A DNA stretch of 64,000 nt, taken from Caulobacter sp. NIBR1757 (GTDB taxonomy: Bacteria; Pseudomonadota; Alphaproteobacteria; Caulobacterales; Caulobacteraceae). Each line of letters starts with the position of its first letter. Positions within the stretch are counted from its first letter, which is position 1. Positions 23,458-32,713 of this stretch are shown piece after piece. Under the pieces are notes generated by a model that was not told the DNA's origin, did not search any database, and worked only from the letters and a program-made list of their open reading frames with translations. The stretch covers positions 2,802,501 through 2,866,500 of the forward strand of contig NZ_CP115463.1 in NCBI RefSeq assembly GCF_027912495.1. Reading direction: 5' to 3'. A program made the translations under genes and the position numbers.

Positions 23458-24552
23458 ATGACAGTGCGACGGGTGATGGTGCGGACGCTTCTGGCGGCCC
23501 TGGTCCTGCTGACGCTGCTCATCGCGGCGCTGGCCTGGCGCATGCTGGCGCCGATCTCGACACCGGCCTTCAGGGGCCCGGACGGCAAGGCGCTGGCCGG
23601 CAGCATCGCCGTCGTCGAGCGCTGGCCGGTGGGCGGGGTGGAGCAGTCGGTGATCATCCGGGGCCGGGATCGCGCCAATCCGATCCTGCTGGTCGTGCAC
23701 GGCGGCCCGGGCAGCAGCGAGACCGCGCCGCTCCGCCGGTTCAACGCCGCGCTCGAAGACCGCTTCGTGGTCGTCTACTGGGACCAGCGCCATGCCGGCC
23801 AGAGCTACGACTCCCGCCTGCCGATCCCGGCCAACCTGACCATCCGGCAGTATGTTGACGACCTGGACGTGGTCATCGACCGGCTGCGGGCGCGGTTTGG
23901 CCGGCAGCGGGTGGGCATCCTCGGCCACTCCTGGGGGACGGTCCTGGGAATCCTCTATGCCGAGGAGCATTCCGAAAAACTCTACGCCTATGTCGGCATC
24001 GGCCAGGTGGCCAATGTGCCGGAAAGCGAGAAGCGCTCCTATGCCTGGGTGCTGCGCGAAGCCCGGGCGCGGGGCGCCGACAAGGCCGTTCGCGAACTGG
24101 AACGATTGGGGCCGCCGCCCCGGTCCGGTTCGATCTTCACGCCGCGTGACCAGATCGCGGCCTTCGGCGGATCGCTCCGGGGCGGAATGAGCCTCACGAG
24201 ACTGATCGGCGAGTCCCTTGCCCAGCCGGAGATGAACGGGCGCGATGTCGTGGCCTTCTTCTCCGCCGGCAAATATTCCGAGCGGATGCTGCACGGCGAG
24301 TTCTCGCATTTTGTCATCGACGACCGGCCGCGCGCCTATTCCGCGCCGATCTTCCTGCTGTCCGGTCGCCATGACCGGATGTCCGAGGCCTCGGTGGCCC
24401 GCGGCTTCTTCGAGCGGGTGTCGGCCCCGCGCAAGGCCTTCGTCTGGTTCGAACAGTCGGCGCACAGCCCGATGTTCGAGGAGCCGCAGGCCTTCAACGC
24501 CTGGGTCTCCGATACAATCGCGCCTCTGGGGGAACGGGCCGCGGGCCGCTAG
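23458..24552 (+). CDS. alpha/beta hydrolase, S33 peptidase-like
   Basis: A 364-residue membrane-anchored hydrolase. An N-terminal hydrophobic segment (about residues 5-28) precedes the alpha/beta fold. The oxyanion motif HGGPGSSET (about residue 81), DQRHAGQS and nucleophile elbow GHSWG (Ser about 158) are those of the proline-iminopeptidase-like S33 group. The acid lies in SGRHDRMSE and the histidine in EQSAHSPMFEEP, completing the triad. The substrate could be a peptide, lactone or ester. The ATG at 23458 is preferred over 23431 because it begins the signal-anchor directly. It overlaps the convergent NTF2-like gene by 4 bases. Confidence 0.87.
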   Translation: MTVRRVMVRTLLAALVLLTLLIAALAWRMLAPISTPAFRGPDGKALAGSIAVVERWPVGGVEQSVIIRGRDRANPILLVVHGGPGSSETAPLRRFNAALEDRFVVVYWDQRHAGQSYDSRLPIPANLTIRQYVDDLDVVIDRLRARFGRQRVGILGHSWGTVLGILYAEEHSEKLYAYVGIGQVANVPESEKRSYAWVLREARARGADKAVRELERLGPPPRSGSIFTPRDQIAAFGGSLRGGMSLTRLIGESLAQPEMNGRDVVAFFSAGKYSERMLHGEFSHFVIDDRPRAYSAPIFLLSGRHDRMSEASVARGFFERVSAPRKAFVWFEQSAHSPMFEEPQAFNAWVSDTIAPLGERAAGR

Positions 24553-24938
24553 CCCGCCAGCTTCATCAGCATCTCGCCCATCTTCTGGTGCAGCAGGTTG
24601 ATGGCCTTCAAGGGCCGGACCATGACCTTGAAGCGGGTGATCAGGCCCGCCTCGTTCCACCAGATCATGTCGACGCCGTTGATGCGGATGCCGTCGATCG
24701 TGCAGGCGAACTCCAGCACGGCCGAGCGCTCGGCCCGCCATTCGCCGAGGTATTCGAAGCTGTCGTTGTTGAGCACCTGCAGCGCCGAGAGCAGGTACTT
24801 CTCGGTGATCGCCTTGCCGACCTGGGGTGAGTGGACCACCGGGCTTTCGAAGACGCAGTCCTCGGCGATCAGGGCGGAGAGGTCGGCGGGGTCGCGGCTC
24901 TGGACGTAAGCGTGCCAGCCGTGGATGGGGTCGGTCAT
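24549..24938 (-). CDS. NTF2/SnoaL-like protein
   Basis: A 129-residue protein with the cone-shaped NTF2-like fold. The start HGWHAYVQSRDPADLSALIAEDCVFESPVVHSPQVG is typical (helix, then a strand ending in a pocket); later come a beta-sheet (EWRAERSAVLEFACTIDGIRINGVDMIWWNEAGLITRFKVMVRP) and a C-terminal helix. It could be a small-molecule isomerase, cyclase or binding protein; the pocket residues His and Asp are present, but function cannot be assigned. AGGAG precedes the ATG. It is monocistronic. Confidence 0.85.
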   Translation of the reverse strand: MTDPIHGWHAYVQSRDPADLSALIAEDCVFESPVVHSPQVGKAITEKYLLSALQVLNNDSFEYLGEWRAERSAVLEFACTIDGIRINGVDMIWWNEAGLITRFKVMVRPLKAINLLHQKMGEMLMKLAG

Positions 24939-25061
24939 GGGATTCTCCTGCTGGCGCCATTCTGCGAGGTCGCCCCCGCCGTGTCACGCCGGACAAAGCA
25001 TGTTAAGCGGTCCTTCGGCGTCCCGGGGGGACGCAACTTCAAGCGTATCAAGGGGCATTCC

Positions 25062-25712
25062 ATGTTCAGAACACTATTGGTCGCGGTCGCCGCGATGATG
25101 CTCACCGCCTGCGTCACGCCGCGGGCTGTCGAGTTGCAGAACCCGAGCATCGGCTACAAGGCCAGCGACAAGGTGCTGGTCGGGGTGGTCGAGGACCGGC
25201 CGCGGGTGAAGGCGGGCAAGCCGAACAACTTCGCCGGCTTCGCGCGCGTCTATGGCGCGCCCATGGACTGGACGGTCAACGAGATGACGCTGGCCGACAA
25301 GACGGCCAAGGGCAAGTCGATGTCGCTCTATCTGGCGGAGCGGATCGCGGCCGGCCTGAAATCGGGCGGGGCCGATGTCATGGTCATGGCGGCCAGCGGC
25401 GTCGCCACCGACGCTCAGGCCGACGAGGTCCTGGCGGCCAACAACGCCGGCGTCCTGCTGACCGTCGTCGATCGCGAATGGCATTTCGACGTCAACACCA
25501 ACTGGGTCGGCAAATTCCGCTTCGACAGCGAGCTCGAGCTGGTCGTCCAGCGACGCGGCAAGGGCACGGTCCTGCGCAAGACCTTCAAGGACAGCCAGGC
25601 GGTCCAGGCCGAGGGCGACGAGTCCTGGCCCAACCTGATCGTCGACGCCTACAAGGCCAAGCTCGAGGAGATCTTCAGCGACGCCGAGGTGAAGGCGGCC
25701 CTGGCCGGCTGA
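25062..25712 (+). CDS. putative outer-membrane lipoprotein
   Basis: A 216-residue lipoprotein with signal MFRTLLVAVAAMMLTAC (lipobox LTAC). The mature domain starts with a beta strand region (KVLVGVVEDRP) and shows alternating strands and helices, e.g. LYLAERIAAGLKSGGADVMVM and NAGVLLTVVDREWHFDVNTNWVGKFRFDSELELVV. This alpha/beta plan is like YajG/flagellar-assembly-type or CsgG-like lipoproteins, a fold-level guess. Partners are not evident; both neighbours are on the opposite strand. AAGGGG lies near the ATG. Confidence 0.78.
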   Translation: MFRTLLVAVAAMMLTACVTPRAVELQNPSIGYKASDKVLVGVVEDRPRVKAGKPNNFAGFARVYGAPMDWTVNEMTLADKTAKGKSMSLYLAERIAAGLKSGGADVMVMAASGVATDAQADEVLAANNAGVLLTVVDREWHFDVNTNWVGKFRFDSELELVVQRRGKGTVLRKTFKDSQAVQAEGDESWPNLIVDAYKAKLEEIFSDAEVKAALAG

Positions 25713-25754
25713 TCCTTTTCCGAGGGACGGAACGGGCGGCTGCGGCGGGGAAAC

Positions 25755-26261
25755 CTACCGCAGCCGTTTCCACATATGCAGGTCGTCGGTGTAGCGGCCG
25801 TCCTTCTGCAGCAGGGCGCGCGGTTCGAAGCCGTAGCGCTCGAAGCCGGCCGCCTCATAGAGGGAGACGGCGACCGAGTTGGTCGAGACGACGACCAGCT
25901 GGACGATCTCGACCACCTCGCGGGCGTAGTCGAGGCAGGCGGCCATCAGGGCGGCGCCCAGCCCCCTGCCCCGCCCCTCGGGCAGGACGAACATGCTGTA
26001 GACGAGGCCCTTGTGGCGCTCCTTGGCCGGCGCCTTGGGCCCGACGGCGACAACGCCGAGGATGCGGCCGTCGGCCTCGGCCACGAACACCCCATCGGCC
26101 TGTACCCGATCTTCAAACCAGCTGTCCGGCTTGGCCTCCTCCTCGGCGAGGGTGGAGCCGAAGGTGGATTCGTCGAGGCGCATGGCGGTCAGGCGGATGG
26201 CCTGGAAGACCGGGCCTTCGCCGGGCTGGAGGCGGCGAATGGTGGTGGAGGTGGTCGTCAT
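25755..26261 (-). CDS. GNAT family N-acetyltransferase
   Basis: A 168-residue acetyltransferase. IRRLQPGEGPVFQAIRLTAM begins the GNAT fold, VVAVGPK and GLVYSMFVLPEGRGRGLGAALM provide the acetyl-CoA-binding Q/RxxGxG/A loop, and VSTNSVAVSLYEAAGFERYGFEPRALL is the C-terminal motif B region. The substrate is unknown. The start codon overlaps the stop of the upstream HEPN-like gene by one base, so it is translated from that transcript, although it looks like the resident gene. A diverged copy of its first 18 codons occurs at 26992-27048. Confidence 0.87.
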   Translation of the reverse strand: MTTTSTTIRRLQPGEGPVFQAIRLTAMRLDESTFGSTLAEEEAKPDSWFEDRVQADGVFVAEADGRILGVVAVGPKAPAKERHKGLVYSMFVLPEGRGRGLGAALMAACLDYAREVVEIVQLVVVSTNSVAVSLYEAAGFERYGFEPRALLQKDGRYTDDLHMWKRLR

Positions 26262-26842
26262 TACGCCTCGCTATTCCTCGGCCAACTTGCGGCCCGTCTC
26301 GTCACCTCAGCGTCGATGGCTTCCAGAAATGACAGAAGGCCCCGTTCGTTTTGGCAGATCAGTTCGACGATCCCGACGTCGATGTTCTCGAAACCGTCGT
26401 CATAATAGACGGACCCAATTATCCTCATTCCATCGGGCGAACGGCCTGACAAAATTCCTGTAGACGGCCGATGTTTGTGAGGTCCCTTTTCCGCGCGAGC
26501 GGGATGACCAACAAGCTGATTGCGCATTGCCCTGACCTCAGCGACGTCCGCGTCGTCAGTGACCTTGAGTGGAAGGCTTAGACAATCAAGCAGGGTCGTA
26601 ACGGCATCCTGTTGGACATACAGCGCTTGAAGCAGAGCGTAACAAGCGACTTTGATCGACCCAGCCCCGTTTGGGAGTCCGGTTCGGAGCGTCCACAGCA
26701 CGTCGCCAGCATCAAGCAACGCGTCCGTTGCTCCGTAGAACTTGGCCCGATTGATCTTGCCTAGATGGGCGGAATCGAAAGCCGGGCTACGCTCAGCGTT
26801 GTCATGGATACTTCGCCGAAGTTCAAAGTACCTCTCCAGCAT
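26261..26842 (-). CDS. HEPN-like protein in low-GC cassette
   Basis: A 193-residue helical protein with clearly lower GC (about 50-55 percent) than its neighbours. Residues about 60-90 are helical and around residue 108 sits AMRNQLVGHPA, matching the Rx(4-6)H motif that marks HEPN ribonucleases. N-terminal part: LERYFELRRSIHDNAERS..; later YYDDGFENIDVGIVELICQNERGLLSFLEAI. HEPN proteins include RNase toxins and defence effectors, but no MNT-type antitoxin is adjacent; the next gene is a GNAT acetyltransferase. AAAGGGG precedes the ATG. A 26-bp perfect inverted repeat lies just upstream, so the cassette looks horizontally acquired. Confidence 0.55.
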   Translation of the reverse strand: MLERYFELRRSIHDNAERSPAFDSAHLGKINRAKFYGATDALLDAGDVLWTLRTGLPNGAGSIKVACYALLQALYVQQDAVTTLLDCLSLPLKVTDDADVAEVRAMRNQLVGHPARAEKGPHKHRPSTGILSGRSPDGMRIIGSVYYDDGFENIDVGIVELICQNERGLLSFLEAIDAEVTRRAASWPRNSEA

Positions 26843-26870
26843 GACTACCCCTTTCAGGCTTAGGCGCCGG

Positions 26871-26956
26871 AGTTACGGGGACACTATACCTATCTCAAAC
26901 ACCGTCGGCTGCGGCCTGCAGTCGGGATGCGAGATAGGTATAGTGTCCCCGTAACT
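26871..26956. repeat. long perfect inverted repeat (26-bp arms, 34-bp loop)
   Basis: Arms 26871-26896 (AGTTACGGGGACACTATACC then TATCTC) and 26931-26956 are exact reverse complements. The sequence motif GTTACGGGGACACTATACC recurs in many proteobacterial genomes in my memory, often near IS200/REP-type transposases, but none is seen here. It lies between the HEPN-like gene and a truncated acetyltransferase start, so it is likely a mobile palindrome or boundary. Confidence 0.75.
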
Positions 26957-26991
26957 CGTCCACCGGCGGTGGGTAGACGGTCATTTGGAAG

Positions 26992-27048
26992 TCGCTGGAA
27001 GGCGGGGCCTTCGCCGGGCTGGAGGCGGCGGATGGTGGTGGATGTCAT
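26992..27048 (-). pseudogene. truncated 5' fragment of a GNAT acetyltransferase paralogue
   Basis: On the minus strand a perfect SD (GGAGGAG) is followed by an ATG at 27048 and codons reading MTSTTIRRLQPGEGPAFQ. These match the first residues of the intact GNAT protein (MTTTSTTIRRLQPGEGPVFQ) at the DNA level too. Similarity stops after about 18 codons and the sequence runs into the inverted repeat. It appears to be the remains of a second tandem copy cut by the HEPN-like cassette. Confidence 0.7.
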
Positions 27049-27068
27049 CACGTTCTCCTCCCCCGCTC

Positions 27069-27198
27069 GTCATCCTCGGGCTTGTCCCGAGGACCCATGG
27101 TCGGGGTATCGACGATTGGCTGCGTCGTTCGCTCGCAGATCGCTACAGCAGTTCGCGGCAGCTGACGAATGGGTCCTCGGGACAAGCCCGAGGATGAC
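27069..27198. repeat. 130-bp palindromic element (gtcatcctcgggcttgtcccgaggaccc type)
   Basis: Perfect 30-bp arms at 27069-27098 and 27169-27198 (starting GTCATCCTCGGGCTTGTCCC) around a 70-bp core. The GTCATCC ... GGATGAC ends are shared with the 123-bp family, but arms differ. Very similar elements are scattered in many alphaproteobacterial genomes. Confidence 0.8.
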
Positions 27199-27225
27199 GA
27201 CGGAGGGGAGTGGTCGGCGGCGGCG

Positions 27226-29085
<1,860 letters not shown>

Positions 29086-29149
29086 TCAAGCTGTGGAGAC
29101 CCGGTTCGCGCCAAAGGCGGTTTGACGGCCTGAAATCGTGGCGGCCGCG

Positions 29150-29256
29150 TCCCTCTCCCTTCGCCGGCATGACCCGGATCAGGTTCGTCGGGTCAGGGGC
29201 GTATCGCCCCAATCTCAGCCGCGTATGGGCGGCCCCCCGGAGAACGAGAGGGAGAC
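29150..29256 (-). promoter_or_regulatory. TPP riboswitch (THI element) before thiC
   Basis: Minus strand contains the conserved boxes GCGGCTGAGATTGGG and ACCTGATCCGGGTCATGCCG with GGCGAAGGGAGAG. A closing stem pairs CCCTCTC near 29246-29254 with GAGAGGG near 29151-29158. It sits about 80 bases before the thiC start, as expected for translational or termination control. Confidence 0.93.
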
Positions 29257-29319
29257 TAGGCGGATTGGTCGGGGGGTCAAGCGTTGTGGCGGGGCGATGG
29301 GCGTGGCCTACTGGGGGAG

Positions 29320-30075
29320 ATGGGGGTTCAGGAATTCCGACTCGAGGTCGCGTTCCGCGACGGGCTGACGGCGCTCCGCCGGTTCGGTTGGCTGATGCTG
29401 CTGGTCATGCTGGCCGACGGTGGTTTCGAGATCGGCACGCGGCTGCTGCTTGAGCACTGGCAATTCCTTGGAACGGATTGGACCTTCGCGGCCGTCGCGA
29501 TCTGGGCCGGCCAGCGCCTGGCCACGGCGTCGACGGCGGCGACGATCTATCTGCTGGCCATGACAGGGGCGCGGGGCGAACCGCTGCGACCGCTGACCCT
29601 GCTGCGGAGGCTGTCGTCCTGCCTCCCGATCATCATTCTGGCCGACGCCGTCTTCATCCTGCCTGGCGAGGTCGCGTCGCTGTTCTTCCAGGACAACACG
29701 GTGGCGCTCAGAGCCGTCCGTTTCGCAGCCGGCCTGTACCATCTGGGCATGTTCCTGAGCCTGGGCTTGGTGATCCCGGTGATCCTCGACCGCGGCCTGA
29801 CCTTGTCGGCCGGCGTCGCGCAAGGCCTGGCGTTGATTCGGGGCCGTCGGTGGCCGCTGTTTCTCATGGTCCTGGCGCCGTCGCTGGTGATGGGCGGTGT
29901 CCGCATGGCGATGGGCGACGTCGATCCGCTGCGCCAGGTGCAGCAGGTCTGGTTCCTCTATCTGTTGAACTACGCGATCTATGGCTTCGCCCTGCTGGCC
30001 ATCGCCGCGACTTATCTGGAGTCCGCGCCGGTGAACGGAGCGGAGCGCGAAGAACTGGCGGAGACGTTTGCGTGA
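29320..30075 (+). CDS. polytopic membrane protein, unknown (paralogue family A)
   Basis: A 251-residue protein with about five or six hydrophobic segments (e.g. WLMLLVMLADGGFEIG, LPIIILADAVFILPGEVA, LGMFLSLGLVIPVI, LFLMVLAPSLVMGG, YAIYGFALLAIAATYL). The central motif SAGVAQGLALIRGRRWPLFLMVL resembles the (S/A)W-x-L-T-R/K-G-xxW/F-xLL motif of three other membrane proteins in this window (53037, 55062, 56194). The start is uncertain: ATG 29320 has its SD very close; TTG 29284 is possible. It is coupled to the next gene by GTGA overlap. Function unknown, maybe envelope or glycerophospholipid-related. Confidence 0.65.
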   Translation: MGVQEFRLEVAFRDGLTALRRFGWLMLLVMLADGGFEIGTRLLLEHWQFLGTDWTFAAVAIWAGQRLATASTAATIYLLAMTGARGEPLRPLTLLRRLSSCLPIIILADAVFILPGEVASLFFQDNTVALRAVRFAAGLYHLGMFLSLGLVIPVILDRGLTLSAGVAQGLALIRGRRWPLFLMVLAPSLVMGGVRMAMGDVDPLRQVQQVWFLYLLNYAIYGFALLAIAATYLESAPVNGAEREELAETFA

Positions 30076-30878
30076 GCTATCCAAACGCCATCGGGCCAGC
30101 CTTTGCGGTGCTTGGCCGATCCCTGGGGGCGCGGTGGCCGGCGCTGGGCGTGATTGTCGTAACCTACGGCTTGGCGCGATGGGGGCTGAACCTGGCCTGG
30201 CAGGCCATCCCGGTTGCGCCGGCGCCGGCCGAGTTGGCGCTCAAGGGGCTGGCGATCCTGGCCGGCGGCGCGCTGTGGGCCTTACTGGGCGCGGTCCTGA
30301 CGCAGCAGACCTTGGCGGCGATTGATCGGCGACCGGCCGGGCCGAGCGCCATGCTGGCCGCCTGCGCGGCGGCCCTGCCGATTCTGGCGATCCTGGTGCT
30401 GGTCAGCGAGGGACCGTCCATCCCGGCCACTCTGTGGCGGGAGACGGCGGTGAAGACCATGGCGCCTGGGCAGGCGGGACTTCTCGTGATGCTGATCAGC
30501 CTGCCCCTGGGGCTGCTTAACCTGGTGGTGACCTGGCTGCTGATCATGGCCGTGCCCATTCGCCTGGATCGCGACACCACCGTCCTTGGCGCGCTCAGGC
30601 AGTCGGTCAGCCTGGCGCGGCGACGGTGGCGGACGGTGTTGGGCGCCGCGGTCCTGACGGGGGTGATCAGTTTCATCGTCGCGATGCTGCTTACCCTGCG
30701 CTTCATGATGCTCGGCGACCTGGTGGACGGCGAGTTCCCCGCCTGGATCACCGACAAGGAGCTCTGGCAACTGCCCAACCGCGCGGTCGCCATCCTCACG
30801 GCGCTGTACTGGCCGGCCCTGTACCTGGTGCTGCGGACGCAGGACGGACGTGGAGCACTGGCGGAGACGTTCGACTAG
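30072..30878 (+). CDS. polytopic membrane protein, unknown (paralogue family A)
   Basis: A 268-residue membrane protein that starts with GTG inside the stop of the previous gene (GTGA). About six hydrophobic segments are visible (e.g. LGVIVVTYGLARWGL, ALLGAVLTQQTLAAI, LPILAILVLVSEGP, LGLLNLVVTWLLIMAVPI, VLTGVISFIVAMLLTL). ALRQSVSLARRRWRTVLGAAVLTGV corresponds to the shared paralogue motif, and the C-terminus ALAETFD mirrors ELAETFA of the gene before it. The pair likely arose by duplication and may act as a heteromer. It converges on the ABC exporter with a 4-base overlap. Confidence 0.65.
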   Translation: MSYPNAIGPAFAVLGRSLGARWPALGVIVVTYGLARWGLNLAWQAIPVAPAPAELALKGLAILAGGALWALLGAVLTQQTLAAIDRRPAGPSAMLAACAAALPILAILVLVSEGPSIPATLWRETAVKTMAPGQAGLLVMLISLPLGLLNLVVTWLLIMAVPIRLDRDTTVLGALRQSVSLARRRWRTVLGAAVLTGVISFIVAMLLTLRFMMLGDLVDGEFPAWITDKELWQLPNRAVAILTALYWPALYLVLRTQDGRGALAETFD

Positions 30879-32713
30879 CGCCCCCGCGTCTGCCGCCGCC
30901 ACAGCGCCGCGTACTCCCCGCCCCGTTCGAGCAGTTCCTCGTGCCTGCCTTCCTCCACCACGCGGCCCCGGCGCAGGACGATGATCCTGTCGGCGTCGGC
31001 GATGGTGCTGAGGCGGTGGGCGACGACCAGGGTGGTGCGACCCTGGCGAGCCTTGCGCAGGGTGTCCTGGATGGCGGCCTCGGTGCGGCTGTCGAGCGCG
31101 CTGGTGGCCTCGTCGAGGATCAGGACGCGGGGGTCGGCCAGCAGGGCGCGGGCGATGCCGACGCGCTGGCGCTCGCCGCCGGAGAGCTTCAGACCGCGCT
31201 CGCCGACCTTGGTCAGCAGGCCCTCGGGCAGGCCGGCGATGAACTCGGTCAGTTCGGCGGCGTCGGCGGCGGCGCGGATCTGCTCTTCGGACGAATCCGG
31301 GCGGGCAAAGGCGATGTTGGCGGCAAGCGTGTCGTTGAACAGGGCGACGTCCTGCGGGACCAGGGCGATGGCGCTGCGCAGGGCGGCCATCTTCAGCTGT
31401 CTGAGATCGACGCCGTCGAGGGTGATGGCCCCCGACTGAGGATCGATCATCCGCAGGGCCAGGCGCACAAGCGTGGTCTTGCCGGCGCCGGAGGGGCCGA
31501 CCAGGGCGACGGTCTCACCCGGGGCGGCGGCGAAGCTGACCTCCTCCAGGCCCTGGCTGCGGGCGCCGTGCTTGAAGCCGACATTTGAGAAGACCACGGC
31601 GCCGCCGCGATCGTCGGCGGGAGGCGGGTCGACGGCGTCCGGCGCCTCGGCGACATCGGGGCTCTGGCGGCGCAGGTCGCTCATGGCTTCCAGGTCGATG
31701 AAGCTCTGGCGGATTTCGCGGTAGGCGAAGCCGAGGATGTTGAGCGGGCCGTAGAGGTTGATGAGGATCAGGATGGCTGCCGTGACGTCGCCGACCTGCA
31801 GCTGCCCGGCCTGGGCCTCGGCGCCGGCCAGCAGGGCCATGATGGCGAGGCCGATGGCCATGATCGCCGCCTGGGCGATGTTGAGCAGGCTGAGCGAGGT
31901 CGTGGCCAGGACCTGGGCGTTGGCATAGGCGCTGAGCGCCTGTTCGTAGGTGGCGGCGGCGCGGGTCTCGGCCCCGAAGGCCTTGACCGTCTCGTAGTTG
32001 ATCAGGGCGTCGACGGCCCGGCCGGCGGCCTCGGAGTCGGCGTCGTTGAGGGCGCGGCGGTGGGCGATCCGCCAGTCGCTGATGGCGAAGGTCAGGACGC
32101 CGTAGACGACCACCGTGCCGACGGCGGCGCCGGCGAAGCGCCAGTCATAGGCTTTCGCGAGCACCACGGCGGCGATGATCAACTCGATGAAGGTCGGGCC
32201 GAGGTTGAAGACCAGGGCCCGCAGCAGAAAGTCCATCGACCGGGCGCCACGGTCGATGATGCGGCTGAGCGAACCGGTGCGCTTGGTCTGGTGGAACTCA
32301 ATGGACAGGCTGAGCGCATGGCCGAAGGCGTCGGCGGCGGCGCGGCGCTGGGCGGCCTGGGCGACCGGGGTGAAGACGACGTCGCGCAACTGGGGTGCGG
32401 CGGCGGAGAGGAAACGGATGGCGGTCCAGCCGAGGATCAGGCCGGCGAAGGCGGTTCCCACCTGCACGGCCGGCGACTGGCCGGCGGCCAGGCGGTTGAC
32501 GGCGGCGCCGAGCAGCAGCGGGGCGAGGACGCCCAGCACCTTGCCCCCGAGGGTGAAGACCAGGGCGGCGGTCAGCCGCCAGGTCAAGCCGGGGGCGCGG
32601 CTGGAGAGAACCAGGCGGAAGAGGTCGGCCAGGGCCGCCCAGGCGGAAACCTTGGCGGGCGGCGGAGAGTCGGCGGGCGGCTTGGGCGACTGACGATCGG
32701 GGACGGGTCTCAA
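30875..32713 (-). CDS. ABC transporter, ATM1/heavy-metal exporter type (TMD-NBD)
   Basis: A 612-residue half-transporter. The membrane domain (about residues 40-340) carries the ATM1-like EFHQTKRTGSLSRIIDRGARSMDFLLRALVFNLGPTFIELI and DSEAAGRAVDALINYETVKAFGAE motifs. The nucleotide-binding domain has Walker A GPSGAGKTT, signature LSGGERQRVGIARALL and Walker B VLILDEATSALD. Relatives (Atm1, HMT1) export glutathione-linked sulfur or metal compounds and are common in Alphaproteobacteria. The start is the TTG at 32713 overlapping the stop of the upstream lipoprotein gene (TTGA); the long open frame beyond is only a shadow of that gene. Confidence 0.92.
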   Translation of the reverse strand: MRPVPDRQSPKPPADSPPPAKVSAWAALADLFRLVLSSRAPGLTWRLTAALVFTLGGKVLGVLAPLLLGAAVNRLAAGQSPAVQVGTAFAGLILGWTAIRFLSAAAPQLRDVVFTPVAQAAQRRAAADAFGHALSLSIEFHQTKRTGSLSRIIDRGARSMDFLLRALVFNLGPTFIELIIAAVVLAKAYDWRFAGAAVGTVVVYGVLTFAISDWRIAHRRALNDADSEAAGRAVDALINYETVKAFGAETRAAATYEQALSAYANAQVLATTSLSLLNIAQAAIMAIGLAIMALLAGAEAQAGQLQVGDVTAAILILINLYGPLNILGFAYREIRQSFIDLEAMSDLRRQSPDVAEAPDAVDPPPADDRGGAVVFSNVGFKHGARSQGLEEVSFAAAPGETVALVGPSGAGKTTLVRLALRMIDPQSGAITLDGVDLRQLKMAALRSAIALVPQDVALFNDTLAANIAFARPDSSEEQIRAAADAAELTEFIAGLPEGLLTKVGERGLKLSGGERQRVGIARALLADPRVLILDEATSALDSRTEAAIQDTLRKARQGRTTLVVAHRLSTIADADRIIVLRRGRVVEEGRHEELLERGGEYAALWRRQTRGR

